Assembly (NCBI RefSeq): GCF_932276165.1
Contig: NC_063987.1
Coordinates: 7,006,001 to 7,070,000, forward strand
Length of the DNA: 64,000 nt
DNA from: Plutella xylostella
Taxonomy: Eukaryota > Arthropoda > Insecta > Lepidoptera > Plutellidae
Reading direction: 5' to 3'
In this document: positions 43,834 to 54,469 of the stretch, piece after piece
Layout of the letters: the number at the start of each line of letters is the position of its first letter
How positions within the stretch are numbered: position 1 is the stretch's first letter
Made by a program: the position numbers and the translations under genes
Notes under the pieces: model-generated
The model's database searches: none
Told to the model about the DNA's origin: nothing
What the model saw: only the letters and a program-made list of their open reading frames with translations

Positions 43834-45120
43834 CGCCTGTCAGTGGCACGTTATAGAGCATTAATAAAAGGGGCCATTTTGCAATGAACGAAAGGCAAGT
43901 AATCTCCAAATACAACAAGACAAGCTTTTCCGAACGGAGAGAGTTGTTAAAAAAAACATCTGAATATTGTATATTTATACGATAAAAAAGTACCTATTTA
44001 ACTATCATTTTGTTAATCGGTACATTCCGATGAGATAAGGGATTGAAAAAAAACTATTAAAAGGGTTTGAAATGCAAATACCTAATACCTTCCTAATACA
44101 GTGAAAACTAATTTCTCCGACGAATAACAAAGAATAATAATTATACTGTGGAAAAAACTTTATCTTTATTTAATTTGGTCACCGATTACCAACAACCGAA
44201 AATCAAGCAGTCGTAACAAATTGTCGCCAAGAGCCAGTCAAAAACAAAAGCAGTCGAGAAATTCCAGCCGTGTCGAATACACCCTTGATTGCAGTAACTC
44301 GAACACAAAGAAGTAGCCGGGTTTGTTCTTGCAATTTTTTGCACAGAGCAAGAACGAAAATTGAATTTTGCTGCAACTCGTACTACTCTGAGTGAGGTAC
44401 AAAGACATTCCAATTAGTGGGAAAGAATGAAACGCTGCGACGAACCATCCTTTTTTGGAGCCGGAAGGCTACTCCACCTCTTGACAAACAAAATTTACGA
44501 GAGCTTTCGTGCAATCTATACGTTTAACACAACGAAATCTGGTCGTGGTTAGCGCAGCAGCGCTTTGAGGCCACGTTTTTCGTTAACTAGAGTGACCCCT
44601 TGTCGTTACTTGCCAGCTAGGTTTTACTAGTGCCTTATTGAACTATGTTTTGGAGTAGTGTTGCTCGATGGAAACAGTTTACGCTTTCGGTTGATTGAAA
44701 TCTGTTAAAATATTGTACCTACTCTTTGTAACTTGTAATATATTTTTTAATAATAAACAAATAAACTTTAAAATGTAGTTTTGACCATGCCTTTTAAAAT
44801 ATTATGAACACAGCAAAAACCTACAGTAAATCAAACTGCGATGTTGACTGCCCAGATTAATGGAATATCATAGCAGGTAATTAAAATAGCATAATGAATG
44901 GTTTATACAATGTGAAATTAATATTTTGAAATGTACTTATACAGCTGTTTGAAATATGCATGTAATAAATTAACTGCTAACCTGTTCATTCATAACTTGA
45001 CCTCAGGTTTATTGCACATGCGATAGTACAACATACGAAAATGTAATCAAATCATAGTTTCAAATATTAGTAAGTAAGTATATTTCCGGAGGGTATCCCA
45101 GCCGTACTGATGTCCAAGTT
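43834..45120. other. gene-free stretch
   Basis: No coding or structured signal that I can support. It ends in a (TATTC)n microsatellite at 45121-45140, where the next element begins. Confidence 0.5.
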
Positions 45121-45140
45121 CTATTCTATTCTATTCTATT

Positions 45141-46356
45141 GGCCACAAAACCCCATCTAAAACACCTCTCAGCCCACGTTGCCTTGACAATATTGAGAGG
45201 TAGTCTGTCTATGCCAAGGCTTACGTATTCCCTACGTACCGCACCGGTGTGGAGGCATGGGGAGGCTGCCTCTCAATATGACAAGGCTTTAAAGGAGCTC
45301 CTGGAGTGCATCATCAACATTGAGATGACGCCTCCTCAGTGGGATCAAGCGGCGCTCCCAATCAGGCACGGCGGGTTAGGCGTACGGCGGTTGCAGGACA
45401 CCGAGCTCCCCGCTTTCTTGGCCTCTTCGTACGGGGTGATTGATCTCGTCATTCGCATTTTGAATGTTAATGGTGACGAGTTTAAGATCCCTTATGCGGA
45501 GGAGGCTTTGGATTTGTGGAGGGCTCGATGTCCTGCCAGCGATGTGCCTCAGCAGCCGGAGTGTCAGCGCTCATGGGATGAGCCGATTTGTAAGATTACT
45601 CTTAACGGGCTCATCGGCCAGAGTGTGGGATCAGAGCTCGCGCGACTGCGGGCAGCTGCTGAGCACGAATCTGGTTTGTGGCTTCATGCGTTGCCTTCAC
45701 CCCAACTAGGCACACTGTTAGACAACGATTCCCTGCGCGTGGCAGTTGCGCTTCGTTTGGGCTGCAATATATGCGAACCGCATCGCTGCGTGTGTGGCGC
45801 GTGGGTGGATGCACAGGGGCATCACGGGTTGTACTGCGTCAGAAGTGCAGGCAGATTTTCGCGTCACCACTCCATAAATGACATAATTCGGAGGGCTCTT
45901 GCTTCTGCGAATATTCCAAGCGTGCTTGAGCCACCCGGCCTGTCTCGTACCGATGGCAAGCGTCCTGATGGGCTAACGCTGGTGCCGTGGGAAAGAGGGC
46001 GATGTCTGTTGTGGGACGCAACATGTGTCTGCACTTTTGCGCAGTCGCACGTAGCTTTCACTGCAGCAACAGCCGGTGCCGCAGCGGAGGCAGCAGCAAG
46101 GCAGAAATGCGCTAAATACCGCGCACTCATGACCTCATACATATTCGTTCCTCTAGCGTTGGAGACGACTGGGGTCTGGGGAACACAGGGCAGGGCATTC
46201 ATAAAAGAGTTAGGGCGTCGTCTTAGGGATCGAGGCCATGACAAGCGCTCTGGGGCGTACTTGATGCAGAGGATCTCCCTCGCAGTGCAGCGTGGCAATG
46301 CTGCCAGCGTCATGGGAACCTTTGGCTCGGGTGCGTCCTGGGGCGGGCTATTTTAA
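45141..46356 (+). CDS. C-terminal RT-element protein fragment with endonuclease
   Basis: About 405 codons open from the truncation point; there is no ATG and the frame simply runs in. It holds the thumb-like region after RT (SAHVALTILRG, IRHGGLGVRRL), a zinc knuckle around CVCGAWVDAQGHHGLYC, and a restriction-like endonuclease with KRPDG, WDATC and a later KCAKY. Homology to the copy at 48165-50534 is clear throughout. The frame is intact to its stop, but without RT it is not functional alone. Confidence 0.8.
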
Positions 46357-46743
46357 TTATTTAACTTGACTTGGCGATGTCTGTTGTGGGACGCAACATG
46401 TGTCTGCACTTTTGCGCAGTCGCACGTAGCTTTCACTGCAGCAACAGCCGGTGCCGCAGCGGAGGCAGCAGCAAGGCAGAAATGCGCTAAATACCGCGCA
46501 CTCATGACCTCATACATATTCGTTCCTCTAGCGTTGGAGACGACTGGGGTCTGGGGAACACAGGGCAGGGCATTCATAAAAGAGTTAGGGCGTCGTCTTA
46601 GGGATCGAGGCCATGACAAGCGCTCTGGGGCGCTTGATGCAGAGGATCTCCCTCGCAGTGCAGCGTGGCAATGCTGCCAGCGTCATGGGAACCTTTGGCT
46701 CGGGTGCGTCCTGGGGCGGGCTATTTTAATTATTTAACTTGAC
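45998..46743 (+). repeat. 373-bp tandem duplication of the endonuclease region
   Basis: 45998-46370 is repeated at 46373-46743 with a 2-bp TT filler between the copies. The second copy lost 2 bp (GGCGTACTTG to GGCGCTTG), which breaks its frame. I saw no other difference. Confidence 0.88.
46373..46737 (+). pseudogene. duplicated endonuclease segment, frameshifted
   Basis: Second unit of the tandem duplication. It encodes the same residues from RCLLWDATC to DKRSGA, then shifts frame through a 2-bp deletion and reads LDAEDLP. It has no start of its own. Confidence 0.8.
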
Positions 46744-46780
46744 GAAGCATGTCGCGGATGAAATTATGTACTTTTAGATT

Positions 46781-47123
46781 TTAATGACGAAACCTGTGGT
46801 GGATTTTTTTATATGGAATTGTTAATTTTAATTTGGTCTTGCATGAATAAATAATTAGTAAGTATATTTTTGCTTATCAAATAGTAAACTTTATCAAAAC
46901 CCTTTAGTATTAAATTTAAAAAATAACAAAACCGTCTTGACAAAACTAAGTAGGTATTAAGTAAAATTTTAGTGATACTCACAAAAATATATATAGCAAG
47001 TTACACGAAGTTTTTTTTAAATTCGCGATTCAACTTAAATAGTTAAATAACTTAAATAGTTGAATCGCGAATTTAAAAAACATCGTAATCGCGAATGTAA
47101 AAAATATATTTACACATGCTGTG
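46781..47123. other. AT-rich gap with a 23-bp-arm palindrome
   Basis: No gene. A perfect inverted repeat has arms at 47013-47035 and 47058-47080 (AGTTGAATCGCGAATTTAAA and complement). A second palindrome arm near 47095-47117 pairs with 47876-47897 across the RTE insertion. Confidence 0.6.
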
Positions 47124-47866
47124 TCATCATCAGCCAATAATCATCCACTGCTGGACATAGGCCTCTCCCAAGGAGCGCCACAACACTCGGTCCTCGGCCT
47201 TCTTCATCCACCCATTACCCGCCACCCGCCTAAGGTCGTCAGTCCAGCGGGCAGGAGGGCGTCCCACGCTGCGTTTGCCTGATCTTGGTCTCCACTCGAG
47301 AACTCGTCTACCCCAACAGTTATCGGTTCTTCGGCAGATATGACCAGCCCACTGCCACTTCAGCTTGCATATTTTGACAGCTATGTCGGTAACCTTAGTC
47401 CTCAGACGGATAACCTCATTTCTGATACGATCCATCAGAGAAACCCCAAGCATAGTTCTCTCCATAGCACGCTGAGCGACTTTAAATCGGTGGACCAGTC
47501 CTACCGTCAGTGTCCACGTATCTGCACCATACGTCATCACTGGCAGGACGCACTAGTTGAAGACTTTTGTCTTCAGGCTCTGAGGAATGGCCGAGGAGAA
47601 TATGTGACGAAGTTTCCCGAATGCAGCCCAACCCAGTTGGATGCGCCTTGCAGCCTCCTTGTCGAAGTTGCTTCTGCCTAGCCGAATAGTCTGCCCGAGG
47701 TAGACATATTCTTGCACAACTTCGATTGTTGCCTCACCATCGGCGACCGGCTCCGGTTTGATGTGAGCATTGTACATGACTTTCGTCTTGGCCAAGTTCA
47801 TACCGAGGCCTACACGTCGGGAAGCAGCATTTAGGCCACTTAGCATCCAGCTGAGTTCCTGCATAC
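47124..47866 (-). mobile_element. 5'-truncated RTE-like LINE pseudogene
   Basis: The 3' end has a (TCA)n tail on the plus strand (TCATCATCAGCC). A short direct repeat GCTGTG flanks it (47118-47123, 47867-47872). It is inserted in a palindrome. It belongs to the same family as the fragment at 13751-13905. Confidence 0.75.
47130..47864 (-). pseudogene. RTE-like reverse transcriptase C-terminus, broken frame
   Basis: Two segments carry one protein. 47553-47864 has GMNLAKTKVMYN, YVYLGQ and the following thumb region. 47130-47540 has YGADTWTLT, KLKWQWAGHI, GKRSVGRPPARW and a terminal RSLGEAYVQQW. They are in different frames, with a break between 47540 and 47553. The RT catalytic core and the endonuclease are missing. 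The C-terminal motifs are typical of RTE-clade LINEs. Confidence 0.8.
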
Positions 47867-47896
47867 GCTGTGTAATGTGTAAATATATTTTTTACA

Positions 47897-48164
47897 GACA
47901 AAATATAAGCTTTGTCAGTGATAAAATTAAAATAATATCTTTAGAATCGCTACTTTATCAAGGCGAATTATTTGTATGGGGTGTAAAATGAAATTTCTTT
48001 TAAAATATTTACACTTACAAATTATTACACCATCAATAAACAATATTAACAGAAATTAAAAAAAATAATATACATTTTCAATCCGCAACAAGCTTCGTCA
48101 TTCTGTGTAGAACATCGTCATCGTCAGCGTAACAAGCTTCGTCAAAGTAAAAAGTAAAATTAAA
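47897..48164. other. 3' UTR of the minus-strand RLE element and AT-rich flank
   Basis: On the minus strand the sequence after the stop holds two GACGAAGCTTGTT blocks (about 48081-48145), of which one recurs in the 3' UTR of the copy near 46742. Below about 48065 the sequence is AT-rich with no clear end. Confidence 0.5.
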
Positions 48165-50537
48165 TTAATCTAATAATCCGCCACGAGTCATACCTGGCCC
48201 AAAAGTACCCATAATGCTTGCGGCGTTACCTCTTTGAATAGCAAGAGAGAGCCTTTGAGCCAAGTACGACCCGGAGCGACGATCATGTCCTCGCGAGGCA
48301 ATACGGCGGCCTAGATCCCTTATGAGGGCTTTAGCTTCACTACCCCAAACTCCGCTCGTCTCCACTGCTACAGGGACAAACAAGTAACGGTTTTTTAAAT
48401 CCGTATACTTTTGGTGCTTTAATCTAGCGGCATTCTCAGCCGCCGAGCCCGCTACTCTTACCGTTCCTGCTAAATGTGAAGCTGCAAACGTGCTAACACA
48501 TGTGGCATCCCACAACAAGCTTCTGCCACGCTCCCAGGGGACCAGCGTCAGTCCATCCGGACGCTTCCCATCAGTGCGACTCAAACCTGGTGGTTCCAGG
48601 ACGCACGGGATATTCGCCATGACCATTGGCCTCTTAATCAAGTCATTTAGCGCATGATGTCTTGGAAATCTACCAGCGCACTTGGGACAACTTAGACCAT
48701 GATGACCCCTTGAGTCTACCAGTGCACCGCAAATACAATGATGCTGCTCACATATGTCGCAGCCGAGCCTTAATGCTACTGCTATTCTCAACGAGTCATC
48801 GTCCAAGAGAGTGCCCATTTGAGGAGACGGCAACGCGTGAAGCCAAGAGCCCGATTCAGGTTTTGATGAAGCCCTCACTCTCGCCAAATCTACACCTATA
48901 CTGCTCTCCATAATTTTGTCCAAAACAGATTTGCACAGAACATCATCCCAGGCTTTCTGGACATCAAGGTGATCAGGCAATTTTTTTCCAGGACATTGAG
49001 CTTCCCAGCCCTCTAAAGCCTCAGTAACAAAAGGTAAGCGGAATCCGTCACCATTAATCGATAAGATTCGAGTGACAAGATCCACTACGCCGTGCGCCGA
49101 GGATAGGAAAGCCGAGAGACCGGTCTCTTTGACTCGTTTTATGCCCAGACCACCGTGTCTGATCGGTAATGCTGCTTGTCGCCACTGATCCCCCTCCAAT
49201 TTGATGTTAAGGACTTGCTCCAGGACATTTTTGATACAGTTATCAATGTTAGCTATGTTTGCTGGGAACAACCAAACTGGAGAAGTCCTCAGAGCATATG
49301 TCAGCTTCGGCATAGACAAACAGCAGCGAAAGATTGTAAGCGCAACATGGGCCGGTAACTGCTTCAATCCACTCACTGTCTTGTTGATTCCCTCCCTTTT
49401 GCCATCAAGTAGTGGTGGAACACCTTCAGGAAAAATAGGGGCTCCCAAGACAGTAAAGTTTGACTTATCCAACAGTTTGATTCCTGGGACTAGATTTGTT
49501 ATGGTGGACAAGTTGGAGATATTCGGGCTGCAACAGAAAAGTTCACATTTGTTACTATTTAATTCAAGACCCATTTCCTTAAACATGTCTATAATAGCTT
49601 TCATGTCTTTTTCCACCGTATCGATGTTTCCACCAATTGTCCCGTCATCCAAATACCACACATTCAATGGGGAAGCTAACGATTTAACGACATCATTAAT
49701 GGCTAAGCTAAAGATTAGTGGTCCTAATGGGTCCCCTTGTTGCGCCCCAACCTGTGACGATATGGACTCAGAGTCATAGAACAGCTGGCTGGGCAACGAG
49801 TAACACTGGCTCAGAAATGGATAGAGAGTTGGAATGTGCTCCTGTATTTTTGATAGCATTCCATCTCGTTCAATGCTGTTGAATGCGTTTTTCAAGTCAA
49901 CCTTAAGAATAATGTCATTAGATGCATTTTCACAACCTGTCATGGCGAAGCTACGAGTGGCGTGAATTGCTGCCTCACATCCCAAGGCAGTGCCATACCC
50001 AAGTTGATGAGGTTGTAGAAATACAGACATCTTCGATTTAACTGCTCGACCTCCAACCTTAGCAACCAACCGGCGAAAAACCGATCCTACTGCAATCGGC
50101 CTTATTCCTCCATCTGATTTTGAAAGAGCGCACAATGAAGCTCCATACAAGTATGGACAAACTTCCAGGTTTAGCATTCCCTTCAGTAGAAAGTTGCAGA
50201 GTCTAGTTAGAGATTCTAACAATTTGTGCCCATTATCACCTGCGAACACCGAGATCAGCTCCTTCAAGTGCTGTGGTCGCAAGCCATCTAAACCAGCAGC
50301 TGACCCGCTGTAAAAGGAGTCAACAGCATCAGCAACATCAGAAACAGTGACGGATAAGAAGGGTGAAGAAATATTTGGCTCAGGCGGAAAAGATAAGGGG
50401 CGCGAAGGTGTCGGGTGTTTTTCTTTTAATGCAGTTATAGTTTTAGGAGTCCTGGGAGCCAGAGAGCTATCGGAGGTTAACAATCTGACTGCCCCACGTA
50501 AATCCCCGTCATAGACTTTCGCTTCAATCTTCAATTA
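48065..50537 (-). mobile_element. RLE-type non-LTR retrotransposon, copy 2
   Basis: One long frame with RT, zinc knuckle and restriction-like endonuclease, plus a short 3' UTR. The frame is preceded directly by TAA with no ATG, so the 5' part is probably lost. I could not find a target duplication. RT followed by a C-terminal restriction-like endonuclease is the layout of the R2/CRE/NeSL group; the exact clade is not assigned. Confidence 0.8.
48165..50534 (-). CDS. reverse transcriptase / restriction-like endonuclease protein
   Basis: About 789 codons are open with no internal stop. The N-terminal part (GAVRLLTSD.SLAP, KHP) leads into RT: DGGIRPIAVGSVFRRLVAK at 141-159, D213 in KVDLKNAFN, QQGDPLGP at 265-272, and YLDD at 294-297. 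A region with IRHGGLGIKR follows. Then a zinc knuckle near 600-625 (CICGALVDSRGHHGLSC), and an endonuclease with P659-D660, D676 in WDATC and K709-Y710, matching the PD..D..K pattern. The reading frame starts right after a stop codon, so a gag-like or DNA-binding N-terminus is missing. The family is widespread in invertebrate genomes as far as I recall. It would nick a target and reverse-transcribe its own RNA. Confidence 0.85.
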   Translation of the reverse strand: MKIEAKVYDGDLRGAVRLLTSDSSLAPRTPKTITALKEKHPTPSRPLSFPPEPNISSPFLSVTVSDVADAVDSFYSGSAAGLDGLRPQHLKELISVFAGDNGHKLLESLTRLCNFLLKGMLNLEVCPYLYGASLCALSKSDGGIRPIAVGSVFRRLVAKVGGRAVKSKMSVFLQPHQLGYGTALGCEAAIHATRSFAMTGCENASNDIILKVDLKNAFNSIERDGMLSKIQEHIPTLYPFLSQCYSLPSQLFYDSESISSQVGAQQGDPLGPLIFSLAINDVVKSLASPLNVWYLDDGTIGGNIDTVEKDMKAIIDMFKEMGLELNSNKCELFCCSPNISNLSTITNLVPGIKLLDKSNFTVLGAPIFPEGVPPLLDGKREGINKTVSGLKQLPAHVALTIFRCCLSMPKLTYALRTSPVWLFPANIANIDNCIKNVLEQVLNIKLEGDQWRQAALPIRHGGLGIKRVKETGLSAFLSSAHGVVDLVTRILSINGDGFRLPFVTEALEGWEAQCPGKKLPDHLDVQKAWDDVLCKSVLDKIMESSIGVDLARVRASSKPESGSWLHALPSPQMGTLLDDDSLRIAVALRLGCDICEQHHCICGALVDSRGHHGLSCPKCAGRFPRHHALNDLIKRPMVMANIPCVLEPPGLSRTDGKRPDGLTLVPWERGRSLLWDATCVSTFAASHLAGTVRVAGSAAENAARLKHQKYTDLKNRYLFVPVAVETSGVWGSEAKALIRDLGRRIASRGHDRRSGSYLAQRLSLAIQRGNAASIMGTFGPGMTRGGLLD

Positions 50538-52640
50538 CTTTAAAGTCTGTATTTTAATCTCACATACTAAATTGTCAGATTCTGAAGGGTTTATCGACAG
50601 TCGATTGTCCCGCGATTATGTGACGTATCGTTCTATATTGGCGGGATAATGGACTGTTAATGAACCGTTCAGAATCTGGCAATTTAGTGCCAATTTCTCC
50701 ATAGTGGGTTAGAGCATAACCAAGGATTATTGCTTTATTTTTGACACATCTGTCAATAATTTAATATGGAGATACGTATAATTGATCAACCTTTCCCTGG
50801 TTACGATTTAGCAGACTATTGTGAAATTGTAGCTCAGTATCTGAGATTAAAAAACACACTTTAGTTCCTGGGACCGTGCGTTCCGGAATTTATGTCCAAT
50901 TTGTCTATTTTCACAGCTCATATTTCATGTCCCTTTTGCAGTTCGGATTGGAACCCGGATGTTACGAATAAATAAGTTTCCCGTCCATATTTTATTGCAA
51001 AAACACGTTTGTTAGAGTCATTGTAGACTTTTATAACGCTATTCAGGGCGAAAAACAAGTGTCATGTCATGTAAATTTATTGATACCCATTGATATGGAT
51101 AAAAAGGTAAATAGTAGAATTAGGTTTAGCCGACGTGCGTTGGCAGTTAAAGAAAATCACACAATTTCGTTAAAAAAAACTTATTATAAGAAGCATGAAC
51201 CACCTAAAATACTTGTTAAATAATATAACTTAAAAAGAAAAGTCAGATAGCAAAACATTGGGTAGATATTGTTTCTAATAAATTTATCAGAGTCCGAACT
51301 CCGAATTATTGGGCTTAATAATTTTAATATATAAGCAGCTGTTGTTTATTATCTGTCCTTCCTATAAATTAACTTTTACTGCCAAATTGACACAAGATTT
51401 ATTAATTAATTTTGCATACTATAATTTTGTATTTATTTGTCTTTTTCGTTAGAAAAGTAAATTTATATTCGCTACAAAAAATTCTAGGTTTTAAATTTTA
51501 AGCTATTTACAAAATTTTATAAAGTGCATTCTAGCTGAATAAACATTTAAAGATTCATAATAATTATGTCTGCATCATATAAATTCCAGTCCATTTCTAA
51601 AATAAAACGTATGTCTAACAATTGTACATACCTAGTTATAATTTTGTGTTAACATTACTGATCTTACCGCCATAATATGGTTCAACGTTTGTTTATAACA
51701 CAACATTGACTCGTTCATAAGTTATTGCAGCGGTAAACATCTATTGAACTTATGTTTAATTATTATCTATTATGTTATGGTCAAGCCATACATTTCACAA
51801 ATGAAGACGTTGAAAAGACGCTATTAGATTTATCAAAATAACACAATATTTTTCCACGAAATCAACTATTCGATAACATCTTTCTTTTATTTCTCGGCAC
51901 AAGGCAGACAAACGGCTTTATAGGAGATAGCCCATTTGGAAAGGTCTACAAACAGAATTAAGCCTCTTTGACTCAATGGAAGACTAAAAAAGAACGTCCG
52001 AAAAGGCACTCTGCAAGATAACAGTACTATTATGCTCCGTTACGATAATAATACTGCAAATATTAGGCATTTTCACAACAACAATGTGGAATAATTAGGT
52101 TAAAAACGCAACAAGTTTCTGTGTTTCTACGTATCGTATACTGCATATTTTTAGACATGTCATAAAAGGTAAACAATGACATTCCGTTTGGTGCGATACG
52201 TGCGATACCAAAAGGTGGATGCCTACCTTAAAGCAATGAAACCATGCATCCAACGAATATTTTCGACAATTCCCAATTTCATAGTCTTAACCAAAACATA
52301 ATGTTTTATGATAAAACTAAATTATAATTTTAATTATATGGTTGTAAATCTGCAAACCAGCCCCCGTATTATGTAACTCCGAGTGGGGTTGGTTGGTATA
52401 AAATGGCTGACAACTTAGAACATTATTAATTAATAACTTTTTACTGACTAATCTGATTTCACAAACGTTTATGTTGAATGTAAGGATATATTGGTAGGCT
52501 TCTTGTATATTTCTTTCACTAAGATTTTTGGTGTTTTCGGTTAATAAGTCTCTAAGTTGATACCAATTATCACCGGTTGCTAACTCTCAAAAAGTTACAA
52601 AATACGGGGGCAGTTAGTATTTTATCCATACCATTTAAAA
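50538..52640. other. intergenic, no gene seen
   Basis: AT-rich. A decayed copy of the AAGTGCCAATTTCTCCATAG foldback family lies at about 50686-50840, and a partial GGTAAGCG-family MITE near 52165-52236. Nothing coding is recognised. Confidence 0.5.
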
Positions 52641-52671
52641 ACATAATTTGGAAATCAAAATATTCAGTCAG

Positions 52672-52945
52672 TTATACACCGTTCGTAATCGAGCTAGCTT
52701 GATCATTGAAGTTAAGCAACACATGGCACAGTCACCCATTGGATGGGTGGCCAATTGCAAATGGTTGTTTTCTGGACGCTTCCGTGCTTCGGATGGCACG
52801 TTAAGCCATAGGTCACGGTTACTGTTTCGGCAGCAGTCGTAAAACGGCAGCTTGAAAACATCAGCCGATCTCACTGCCGATACCTCTCTCAGCACAAGCT
52901 TGCTGTGGGACCTGATGGGTTGTGATGATGATGATGATGAAACCA
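52672..52945 (+). mobile_element. 5S rRNA-derived SINE (SINE3-like)
   Basis: The head resembles 5S rRNA: GATCATTGAAGTTAAGCAAC and CCATTGGATGGGTGGCC match the conserved GATCACCGAAGTTAAGCA and TTGGATGGGTGACC region that holds the internal pol III promoter. The tail is (GAT)5 at about 52924-52940, the kind of end RTE-mobilised SINEs have. It is too diverged in the middle to be a 5S gene. Confidence 0.6.
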
Positions 52946-53325
52946 TAACATATCTCAACTGTGTATTACGAAACATCTGCAGTGCCAAGGAGCCCAACTA
53001 GCGTGGTCCTACCATTATTCTATATTAAGAATTCAGAACTTGTTTGCAAGCACTTAATTACTTCGCCCTCGCGAAAGTTCCTAACGATCTCGAATTAAGT
53101 ATTCAATGGTATTGTTTCTTTTCTAACAATTTGTAGGGCACTATTTTAATGGAAATGCGATACTGTTGCGGGGTCTTTATGATCGCAAACTTGGATAAAG
53201 AAACAAGGAAAAAGGACGACCTATATTTATAGGTTTTGTTACGTCGTTGGTTCGCCGATTTCCGCACTCGAGGGATGAATAAAATATAACGCGACGAAAG
53301 TTAAAAGTTACCAACGTAATAGATA

Positions 53326-53989
53326 TGTCGCAGGCAACTGGTTTAATCTCCTGTTTGATTGAACCACTAGCCCGTTCATTGGATGGCGCTGTTCAGTTGT
53401 ATCTTCTTCTTCTTCAGTTGTATGACTAGGCCGAACGTTGATTGTACAAGCGTCACAAAACGTCCAACTAGTTAGCTGACTTAAAATCAGTCAGGTGGTG
53501 AATAAAACAAATATGGCGTCTCTAACAGCTAACAGCTGACACAAAAAGCACCTATATTGTTAGTTTTTTGCAAATAAATTAGCTTTAAAGTGCGTTATTT
53601 GTGTTAAAATAGTGTGAAAACATGGATTTACCTATTATTACGCCGCGGGCGGATAGTTTCAAAGAAAAAAAGTGGCGAAACTGGATAATTATGAACAACA
53701 ATATGAAGGTATGTTTATTGTTATTGTTCAGTTAATTTGTGAGATAAGAGCTTTGTAACATAGTGTTTTTGTTGACTCTTGTCTGGTCATGTTCACCCTA
53801 ACCAGACATTAAAAAGTTGCTATACTATATCCCATTCAACGACTTCGCTGAATGACGTTCAGTCAAGACGTCGAACGTTACAATCAACGACTTGACGAGT
53901 TGTCCTTTAGTCATACAACTGAATAGCGCCATCCAATGAACGGGCTAGCGGTTCAATCAAACAGGAGATTAAACCAGTTGCCTGCGACA
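53326..53989. mobile_element. TIR element with GATA duplication and an exon-like insert
   Basis: Terminal inverted repeats of about 75 bp start TGTCGCAGGCAACTGGTTTA. The GATA duplication lies at 53322-53325 and 53990-53993. A second inverted pair (AACGTTGATTGTA and TTACAATCAACG) lies inside. The centre has an ATG frame ending at a good splice donor. Superfamily not assigned. Confidence 0.7.
53622..53708 (+). CDS. possible first coding exon inside the TIR element
   Basis: ATG at 53622 opens 29 codons (MDLPIITPRADSFKEKKWRN, then WIIMNNNMK) and runs into AAG|GTATGTTT, a good donor. Before it lies an A-rich context (GTGAAAACATGG). It could be the N-terminus of a lost transposase or a captured host exon. 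I recognise no family, and no following exon is seen. Confidence 0.3.
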
Positions 53990-54084
53990 GATACATACCT
54001 AATAAATAATAAGTACTTACATCATTTTTGGTAATAGGTTTTCGTTTTTTGTTAAATAAATTAACGTTTTTTTTGTCATATTAA

Positions 54085-54290
54085 CGCATACTCTTACGGT
54101 AAAGGAAAACATCGTGAGGAAACCTGTACCTGTACAACTAGATTCTACATGTGTACCCTAAGTGTATTGTACTAATTCAAAACCGGCGATACGGCTCGCA
54201 ACCTATCACGTGAGTACAAATGTACAGCGAAAAGCAGGTGGTTTACGTGTCAACTCAGACTACCCCTTCGGAGATTACAGTCGTAATTAA
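54085..54290 (+). mobile_element. headless SINE body
   Basis: Contains GGAAAACATCGTGAGGAAAC, CTAGATTCTACATGTGTACC and ACTACCCCTTCGGAGATTAC. It matches the body of the SINE at 24010-24374 in the other orientation. The tRNA-like head is missing. Confidence 0.6.
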
Positions 54291-54335
54291 ATTGGGTTTA
54301 TAAATATATTACATTTGGGCTTGATTTATCATTAA

Positions 54336-54469
54336 GGGCCACTTGCACAAAGCTTTAAATCTAGATTTAGTGTGAAATCTCGATTTAATAACTGCAATCC
54401 ATATAAAATTTGACACTAAATCGAGATTTAACACTAAATCTAGATTTAATATGTTGGTGCAAGTGGCCC
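54336..54469. mobile_element. foldback MITE, Harbinger-like
   Basis: 134 bp with inverted ends GGGCCACTTGCACAAAG / GGTGCAAGTGGCCC and a TAA duplication on both sides. A 3-bp TWA target fits PIF/Harbinger. Confidence 0.65.

Larger units (their letters stand above)
45141..46780 (+). mobile_element. 5'-truncated RLE-type non-LTR retrotransposon, copy 1
   Basis: Begins abruptly after a (TATTC)n microsatellite and lacks the RT domain. Its coding part matches the C-terminal half of the element at 48165-50534. A 373-bp stretch covering the endonuclease is duplicated in tandem. The 3' UTR shares GACGAAGC.TGT.GCGGAT with the other copy. Confidence 0.8.

Noticed and set aside
45611..46619. long minus-strand frames opposite the endonuclease region
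   Set aside because: They are antisense shadows of the plus-strand element; homology to the second copy supports only the plus-strand frame here.
52648..52997. 109-codon minus and 64-codon plus frames
   Set aside because: They lie on the 5S-like SINE and have no protein features.
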